Source of the DNA: Intrasporangium calvum DSM 43043
Lineage (GTDB): Bacteria; Actinomycetota; Actinomycetes; Actinomycetales; Dermatophilaceae
DNA: 64,000 bases
NCBI RefSeq assembly: GCF_000184685.1
Contig: NC_014830.1
Span: 1,488,001-1,552,000, forward strand
Reading direction: 5' to 3'
The translations under genes were made by a program, and so were the position numbers. The stretch's first letter is position 1; every line of letters starts with the position of its first letter. The notes under the pieces were generated by a model that had not been told where the DNA came from, did no database searches, and was given only the letters and a program-made list of their open reading frames with translations. Below are positions 59,136 through 64,000 of this stretch, one piece after another.

Positions 59136-59897
59136 ATGGCTCCACCTCGTCAGCGCGTCCCTGAGGGACCGGCACCCGACCCGGCCGTGCAGAAACTGCG
59201 CGTCCGCTACGCGAAGCGGGGCCGACTCAGGTTCACCTCGAGCCGCGACTTCCAGCGGGCGCTCGAGCGCGCCCTCCGGCGAGCCGACGTGCCGATGGCC
59301 TTCTCCGCCGGCTTCCACCCCCACCCGAAGATCAGCTACGCCAACGCGGCGGCCACGGGCACGGCCAGCGAGGCCGAGTACGTCGAGCTGCAGGTGACCC
59401 AGCGGGTCGACCCCGAGTCGGTCCGGGTGGCACTCGACGAGGCGCTCCCGCCCGGCATCGACATCGTCCAGGTCGTCGAGGCGGGGCCGGGCTCGCTGGC
59501 CGACCGGCTCGAGGCGAGCGAGTGGCGTGTCGAGTTCACCGGAGTGCCGGTCCCCGTGCTCAGGGCGGCCGTCGACCTGCTCCTCGAGCGGGACCGGTCC
59601 GAGGTGACGAGGATGACGAAGTCGGGGCCACGGACCTTCGACGTGCGGGCCGCCATCGTGTCCGCCGAGGTGTCCGAGATGTCTCACGCCGTCGCGGCGA
59701 ATCCCGGCACCGCGTCCGACTGTGCGATACTGCGCATGGTCGTACGGCACACCACACCCGCCGTTCGCCCCGACGACATTCTGACCGCGCTGCGTGAGAC
59801 TGCCGACTTGGTGCCGCCGCGTCCACCACTGGTGACGCGACTGGCCCAGGGACCGCTCGACACCGCAACCGCGAGGGTGACCGACCCGCTGGCCTGA
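59136..59897 (+). CDS. DUF2344 / TIGR03936 radical-SAM-associated protein
   Basis: A 253-residue protein. VQKLRVRYAKRGRLRFTSSRDFQRALERALRRADVPMAFSAGFHPHPKISYANA is the TIGR03936/DUF2344 hallmark, with LPPGIDIVQVVEA following. This domain normally accompanies, or is fused to, a B12-type radical SAM protein (TIGR03960). No radical SAM gene is adjacent in this window. It lies directly before RNase E/G, as in many actinobacteria. An RNA- or ribosome-related function has been suggested but is not established. Confidence 0.87.
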   Translation: MAPPRQRVPEGPAPDPAVQKLRVRYAKRGRLRFTSSRDFQRALERALRRADVPMAFSAGFHPHPKISYANAAATGTASEAEYVELQVTQRVDPESVRVALDEALPPGIDIVQVVEAGPGSLADRLEASEWRVEFTGVPVPVLRAAVDLLLERDRSEVTRMTKSGPRTFDVRAAIVSAEVSEMSHAVAANPGTASDCAILRMVVRHTTPAVRPDDILTALRETADLVPPRPPLVTRLAQGPLDTATARVTDPLA

Positions 59898-60097
59898 CCA
59901 GCGAACTGGCTGCCGACAAGAACGCCGCCGGCACCGGATCATGGGGCCGCGCCCCCGCGCGAACCATTCTCCGGTGTAACAAGACGACTTCCGTCGGCCA
60001 CTGTGGCGCGACGACCCATCACGATCCGTGCTCGTGCGGTGGTGACGGCCTCGGCCGAAGGGTGTGGGTCACCCCGCACCCGACGGAAGGTTGCCGA

Positions 60098-63000
60098 ATG
60101 GCACCCAACGACTTCACCCCGACCGACACCACGAGCAGCGACAGCGCGGGCTCGGGCGCCGAACGCGCCGCCACCCTCTTCGGCGGGATTGCCACCCTGC
60201 CGGATGCCGCTGGGCTCGGCTCCGACGCGGCTGCACCCCCAGCGGGGCGGGCTCCGCGCAAGCGCGCCCCCCGCCGCACGACCAAGCGAACGGCCGGGGA
60301 CGAGACCAGCGCGGCCGGCGACCTGTCCGGGGAGGGTGCCGAACGCCCCGCCGACACTCCTGAGGTGGAGGCGGCGGCGGTAGTCCCCGCCCGCAAGCGA
60401 GCCACCCGCAAGGCCGCGGCGCCGCGCAAGCGGGCGAAGCAGGCCGAGGTCGAGACCCAGGACGTGCTCGAGTCCGTCGCGCTCACCGAAGCCGAGGCCG
60501 ACCTCGACACCGTCCCCCAGCTGGTGGACCGGGGCGACGAGGAGCCCGAGGCGGACGAGCCCGTCGACGAGGAGCCGACCGGGGCCGCCGAGGTGCCCGA
60601 GACCCGAGTGGCCCCCAGCTTCAGCGTCCTGTTCCAGGCACCGGACGCCGCCGCCGCGCTCGCCGCTCCCACCCGCCGGCGCCGACGGGCCGAGGCGCCG
60701 GCCGCCGAACCTGCGCCGGCGGAGCTCTTTCCCGAGCCGCTTCCCGAGCCGGTCGACGCGGCCGTCACCGCGGACCAGCCGCAGGACGAGGGCACCGACG
60801 ACGACACGTCGCCCCGTCGCTCGCGTCGCCGTCGCGGGGGCAAGGGCCGCCGTGGCCGCGGCGGCGCCGAGGACACTGAGCCCGAGGGTGACGACGAGTC
60901 GTCCGAGGACGGTGCGGACTCGGCCGATGGGCCCACCGAACGGCAGTCCGGCAACGGCTCCGGGTCGGAGGCCAACGAGGCGGCCGAGGAGACCGACGAG
61001 GCCGGCGAGGACGAGGACGGCGGCTCGAGCCGTCGACGCCGTCGGCGGCGCCGCGCCGGGTCCGGTCCGGGCGATGCCGGGGAGGACGCCGTCCCCAACG
61101 TGTCGACCCGCGTCCGCCAGCCGCGCGGGCAGTCGGACGAGCCGGTGGGGGTCAAGGGCTCGACCCGGCTCGAGGCCAAGAAGCAGCGCCGTCGTGAGGG
61201 CCGCGAGGCCGGTCGACGTCGCACGGTCATCACCGAGGCCGAGTTCCTCGCCCGGCGCGAGGCCGTCGACCGCGTCATGGTCGTGCGCAACAAGGAGGGC
61301 CGCACCCAGATGGGCGTCCTCGAGGACGGTGTCCTCGTGGAGCACTACATCGACCAGGCGACGAACGTGTCGATGGCCGGCAACATCTACCTCGGTCGGG
61401 TCCAGAACGTCCTCCCCTCGATGGAGGCCGCCTTCGTCGACATCGGCAAGGGCCGCAACGCCGTGCTGTACGCCGGCGAAGTGAATTGGGACGCCGCCGG
61501 CCTCGAGGCGAACGAGCCGAGGCGAATCGAGAACGCACTCTCCTCCGGCCAGTCGGTCCTCGTCCAGGTGACCAAGGACCCGATCGGGCACAAGGGCGCT
61601 CGGCTCACCTCGCAGATCTCGCTCCCCGGTCGCTACCTCGTCTACGTCCCGAACTCCTCGATGACCGGCATCAGCCGCAAGCTGCCCGACACGGAGCGGG
61701 CGCGGCTCAAGAAGATCCTCCGCGAGGTCGTGCCGGACTCTGCCGGCGTCATCGTGCGAACGGCTGCCGAGGGGGCGAGCGAGGAGGAGCTGCGCGCCGA
61801 CGTCGAGCGGCTGAGCCGGACCTGGGAGGACATCCGGGCCCGGGCCGAGCTCTCGGGCACGCCCAGAGCGGGCAAGTCGAAGGGCCGGAAGAAGAACGGC
61901 AGCCCCGGCTCGGCCCCGACCGGGTCGGCGCCCCTGCTCCTGCACGGGGAGCCGGACCTCACGGTCAGGGTCATCCGCGACGTCTTCAACGAGGACTTCA
62001 AGCAGCTCGTCGTCGCCGGCGACCAGGCGTGGAACGAGATCCACCCCTACATCAGCTCGGTCGCGCCGGACCTGGCCGACCGCGTCTCGCGATGGACGGC
62101 CGAGGAGGACCTCTTCACCCACCACCGCGTCGACGAGCAGCTGGCCAAGGCGATGGACCGCAAGGTCTGGCTGCCTTCGGGCGGCTCCCTCGTCATCGAC
62201 CGCACCGAGGCGATGACCGTCGTCGACGTCAACACCGGCAAGTTCGTCGGGTCCGGGGGCAACCTCGAGGAGACGGTGACGAAGAACAACCTCGAGGCCG
62301 CCGAGGAGATCGTCCGCCAGCTGCGGCTGCGAGACATCGGCGGGATCATCGTCATCGACTTCATCGACATGGTCCTCGAGAGCAACCGCGAGCTCGTCGT
62401 CCGACGGCTGTTGGAGTGCCTCGGCCGCGACCGCACCAAGCACCAGGTCGCCGAGGTGACTTCCCTCGGGCTGGTCCAGATGACCCGAAAGCGCGTCGGG
62501 TCGGGCCTCATCGAGGTCTTCTCCGAGACGTGCGAGCACTGTAACGGACGCGGCTACGTCATCCACGCCGACCCTGTCGACCAGGGCGCCGGGGGTGGCG
62601 AGGCGGGCGAGCCGTCCGGCGCCAGGTCGGGTCGCCGGACGCGCCGGGGCGGGTCGACCGGGCCCACCGGCCCCACGGGTGCCACGGGTGCCACGGGTGC
62701 CACGGGGGCGACGGGGGCGACGGGGGCGACAGGTGCCACCGCTGCCGCAGCCACCTCGCAGTCCGAGCCGATCAAGCCCTCGGGCCCGACGGCTGCTCAG
62801 ATCGCGGCCGCCGCTCACGCGGCCGCGCTCAAGAGCACTGGGGCAGCGCCGGAGGACACGGTCGACGACGCTGCAGACTCCACCGGGCACGCGGTCGAGG
62901 CCCCCGTCGCGGCGGCGACCCGGCCCGAGACGCGCGAGGAGTCGCCGGTGACCGAGGCTCCGGTCAACGAGCGGGCTGCGCAGGCTCCGACCGACGAGCC

Positions 63001-63136
63001 TGTGACCCAGGCTCCGGTCGACGAGCCGGTCCACCAGCCTCTCGACGAGCCGGCCAAGGCGGTGCCGAACCGCCGCAGGCGCGGCCGGGTCGTCGCACCG
63101 GCCGGCCCGCCGCGCACGTCCCCGACCGAGGGCTGA
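60098..63136 (+). CDS. rne: Ribonuclease E/G
   Basis: A 1012-residue endoribonuclease for mRNA decay and rRNA/tRNA maturation. The first 400 residues are disordered, with basic patches (RRSRRRRGGKGRRGRGG) and acidic stretches. An S1 domain starts near 429 (NIYLGRVQNVLPSMEAAFVDIGKGRNAVLYAGEV). The catalytic core has VVDVNTGKF (Asp near 710) and IVIDFIDM (Asp near 755). The CEHCNGRG zinc link (near 813) follows, then a second disordered tail containing a Gly-X-Thr repeat (855-881). The layout with the catalytic core between two disordered arms is that of actinobacterial RNase E. GGAAGG precedes ATG 60098. Confidence 0.95.
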   Translation: MAPNDFTPTDTTSSDSAGSGAERAATLFGGIATLPDAAGLGSDAAAPPAGRAPRKRAPRRTTKRTAGDETSAAGDLSGEGAERPADTPEVEAAAVVPARKRATRKAAAPRKRAKQAEVETQDVLESVALTEAEADLDTVPQLVDRGDEEPEADEPVDEEPTGAAEVPETRVAPSFSVLFQAPDAAAALAAPTRRRRRAEAPAAEPAPAELFPEPLPEPVDAAVTADQPQDEGTDDDTSPRRSRRRRGGKGRRGRGGAEDTEPEGDDESSEDGADSADGPTERQSGNGSGSEANEAAEETDEAGEDEDGGSSRRRRRRRRAGSGPGDAGEDAVPNVSTRVRQPRGQSDEPVGVKGSTRLEAKKQRRREGREAGRRRTVITEAEFLARREAVDRVMVVRNKEGRTQMGVLEDGVLVEHYIDQATNVSMAGNIYLGRVQNVLPSMEAAFVDIGKGRNAVLYAGEVNWDAAGLEANEPRRIENALSSGQSVLVQVTKDPIGHKGARLTSQISLPGRYLVYVPNSSMTGISRKLPDTERARLKKILREVVPDSAGVIVRTAAEGASEEELRADVERLSRTWEDIRARAELSGTPRAGKSKGRKKNGSPGSAPTGSAPLLLHGEPDLTVRVIRDVFNEDFKQLVVAGDQAWNEIHPYISSVAPDLADRVSRWTAEEDLFTHHRVDEQLAKAMDRKVWLPSGGSLVIDRTEAMTVVDVNTGKFVGSGGNLEETVTKNNLEAAEEIVRQLRLRDIGGIIVIDFIDMVLESNRELVVRRLLECLGRDRTKHQVAEVTSLGLVQMTRKRVGSGLIEVFSETCEHCNGRGYVIHADPVDQGAGGGEAGEPSGARSGRRTRRGGSTGPTGPTGATGATGATGATGATGATGATAAAATSQSEPIKPSGPTAAQIAAAAHAAALKSTGAAPEDTVDDAADSTGHAVEAPVAAATRPETREESPVTEAPVNERAAQAPTDEPVTQAPVDEPVHQPLDEPAKAVPNRRRRGRVVAPAGPPRTSPTEG
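62660..62740. repeat. 9-bp coding repeat giving collagen-like Gly-X-Thr units
   Basis: Nine consecutive 9-bp units encode GPT, GPT and seven GAT tripeptides in the RNase E tail (residues 855-881). Codon choice varies in blocks (GGT GCC ACG, then GGG GCG ACG), which suggests repeated local duplication. Confidence 0.9.
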
Positions 63137-63159
63137 GGGGCGGCACGGGGCGGTCCGGT

Positions 63160-63189
63160 TTGGCCCGGAGCCGCCCCAGCCGGTAGCCT
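63160..63189 (+). promoter_or_regulatory. Candidate rplU-rpmA promoter
   Basis: TTGGCC (63160-63165), 18-bp spacer and TAGCCT (63184-63189), giving an approximately 80-base leader before rplU. Confidence 0.5.
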
Positions 63190-63275
63190 AGATCCTCGGT
63201 GCGCCCACCGGGCCCGTGTTGACGGGCCGGTGCCGAAAGCGGCGCTCCAGTCCTGATTCAGAGAGTGAGTTTCAC

Positions 63276-63584
63276 GTGTACGCGATTGTTCGCGCTGGCG
63301 GTCGCCAGGAGAAGGTCTCGGTGGGCGATGTCCTGCTCATCGACAAGGTGACGGGTCAGCCCGGCGACGCCGTCGAGCTCACGCCGCTGCTCGTCGTCGA
63401 CGGTGCCACGGTGACGTCCGATGCGGCCAAGCTGGCCAAGGTGTCCGTCAAGGCCGAGGTCGTGAAGCCGGCCAAGGGGCCCAAGATCACGATCATCAAG
63501 TTCAAGAACAAGACGGGCTACAAGAAGCGTCAGGGTCACCGTCAGCCGCTGACCCAGGTCAAGATCACCGAAATCAACGCGTGA
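63276..63584 (+). CDS. rplU: 50S ribosomal protein L21
   Basis: A 102-residue ribosomal protein. [24 protein letters not shown] and the C-terminal [31 protein letters not shown] match L21 throughout. GTG 63276 is the family start. A purine-rich GAGAGTGAG lies 5-13 bases upstream. It is co-transcribed with rpmA 49 bp downstream. Confidence 0.97.
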   Translation: MYAIVRAGGRQEKVSVGDVLLIDKVTGQPGDAVELTPLLVVDGATVTSDAAKLAKVSVKAEVVKPAKGPKITIIKFKNKTGYKKRQGHRQPLTQVKITEINA

Positions 63585-63633
63585 TCGACGCCCTGCGTCT
63601 CACGGGTACACGGACTCACAAGGAGTAACTGAC

Positions 63634-63903
63634 ATGGCACACAAGAAGGGTGCGTCCTCGACCCGCAACGGTCGCGACTCGAACGCACAGCGGCTCGGCG
63701 TCAAGCGCTACGGCGGCCAGCAGGTCAACGCAGGCGAGATCCTCGTCCGTCAGCGCGGCACGCACTTCCACCCGGGTGACGGCGTCGGTCGCGGTGGTGA
63801 CGACACGCTGTTCGCGCTCGTCGCCGGCGCGGTCCGGTTCGGCACCAAGCGTGGCCGGAAGACCGTCAACATCGACGCGGTGGAGACCGCTGCTGCTGAG
63901 TGA
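63634..63903 (+). CDS. rpmA: 50S ribosomal protein L27
   Basis: An 89-residue ribosomal protein. [62 protein letters not shown] is unmistakable L27; the N-terminus reaches the peptidyl-transferase centre. It begins directly with MAHKKG, so no firmicute-type cleaved leader is present. AAGGAG precedes ATG 63634. The GTPase gene obg is commonly next and would lie beyond the window. Confidence 0.97.
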   Translation: MAHKKGASSTRNGRDSNAQRLGVKRYGGQQVNAGEILVRQRGTHFHPGDGVGRGGDDTLFALVAGAVRFGTKRGRKTVNIDAVETAAAE

Positions 63904-63928
63904 TCGCCTGATCACCAACCGAACCCCA

Positions 63929-64000
63929 ATCGAAAGAGCAGTTCGCGACAGCACTGCTGATCGAGAGAGCAGTTCGCGACGGGAGCCCGTCGCGAACTGC
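63929..64000. repeat. Family B hairpin element, incomplete at window end
   Basis: GAAAGAGCAGTTCGCGAC (63932-63949) is followed by GAGAGAGCAGTTCGCGAC (63963-63980). The latter runs into an inverted repeat (63960-63983 and from 63986) with a 2-base loop, cut off by the window edge. The outer arm is that of 47222-47293, while the inner stem and loop differ. Confidence 0.85.

Noticed and set aside
60203-60220. GGATGCCGCTGGGCTCGG in the RNase E gene as a family A copy
   Set aside because: It matches most of the reverse consensus but lacks the GTATG end; kept only as a possible degenerate relative.
59939-63034. 1031-codon open frame opposite RNase E
   Set aside because: Antisense shadow of rne with repetitive Arg/Gly/Leu content; the plus-strand gene has clear domains.

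Overview
The window is high-GC, gene-dense actinobacterial chromosome. The clpP1-clpP2/clpX, valS, RNase E/G, rplU-rpmA order, the F420-type luciferase-like enzyme, the mycothiol-linked nitroreductase relative, the many GTG starts and the glycogen/trehalose genes all fit an actinomycete, most likely family Intrasporangiaceae (Janibacter/Knoellia/Terrabacter-like; genus is inference). No prophage, transposase, CRISPR array, rRNA operon or biosynthetic cluster was recognised. This is core chromosome decorated with many small repeats.

Layout. 1-4.4 kb: four tRNAs (Leu, Lys, His, Arg), a peroxiredoxin, a GroES-like protein, oligoribonuclease and a PrsW-like protease. 4.4-10.5 kb: a coupled pair of bacterial dynamin-like GTPases, an SSB paralogue and EttA. 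10.5-18 kb: oxidoreductases and regulators, including a YczR/YczE-type divergent pair and a TetR/acyl-CoA dehydrogenase/SDR group with a clear operator. 18-25 kb: a tightly coupled glgX-treY-treZ operon turning glycogen-type glucan into trehalose. 25-32 kb: TesB thioesterase, a RecQ helicase fused to a phosphoribosyltransferase-like domain, a GDPD and an alpha-glucosidase. 32-40 kb: secreted helical protein, truncated globin, MscS channel, aminopeptidase N, Rv2466c-like protein, RpiB, PP2C phosphatase and TrmB. 40-43 kb: tRNA-Pro with a 54-bp tandem repeat, tRNA-Gly, and an E1-alpha/E1-beta/free lipoyl-domain operon. 43-51 kb: trigger factor, ClpP1, ClpP2 and ClpX, with an acyl-CoA-binding protein and a DUF559 nuclease-like gene between clpP2 and clpX. 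51-55 kb: a MoxR-DUF58-DUF4129 membrane operon. 55-64 kb: ValS, PlsC-type acyltransferase, a DUF2344 protein, RNase E/G, L21 and L27.

The most unusual signal is at nucleotide level. An 18-bp motif, consensus GAGCYCAGCGGCATACGR, occurs about 17 times on both strands. It is enriched between genes, sometimes in inverted pairs or in hairpin stems, and also lies inside coding regions in more than one reading frame. Two further palindromic families (GAGAGAGCAGTTCG and CCCGCACGTGCGGG) and several short tandem repeats are present. A second recurrent pattern is a TANNNT hexamer 6-7 bases before ATG/GTG in at least eleven genes, the signature of leaderless transcripts in actinobacteria.

All functions are read from motifs and overall similarity remembered from known families. 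No database search was possible.
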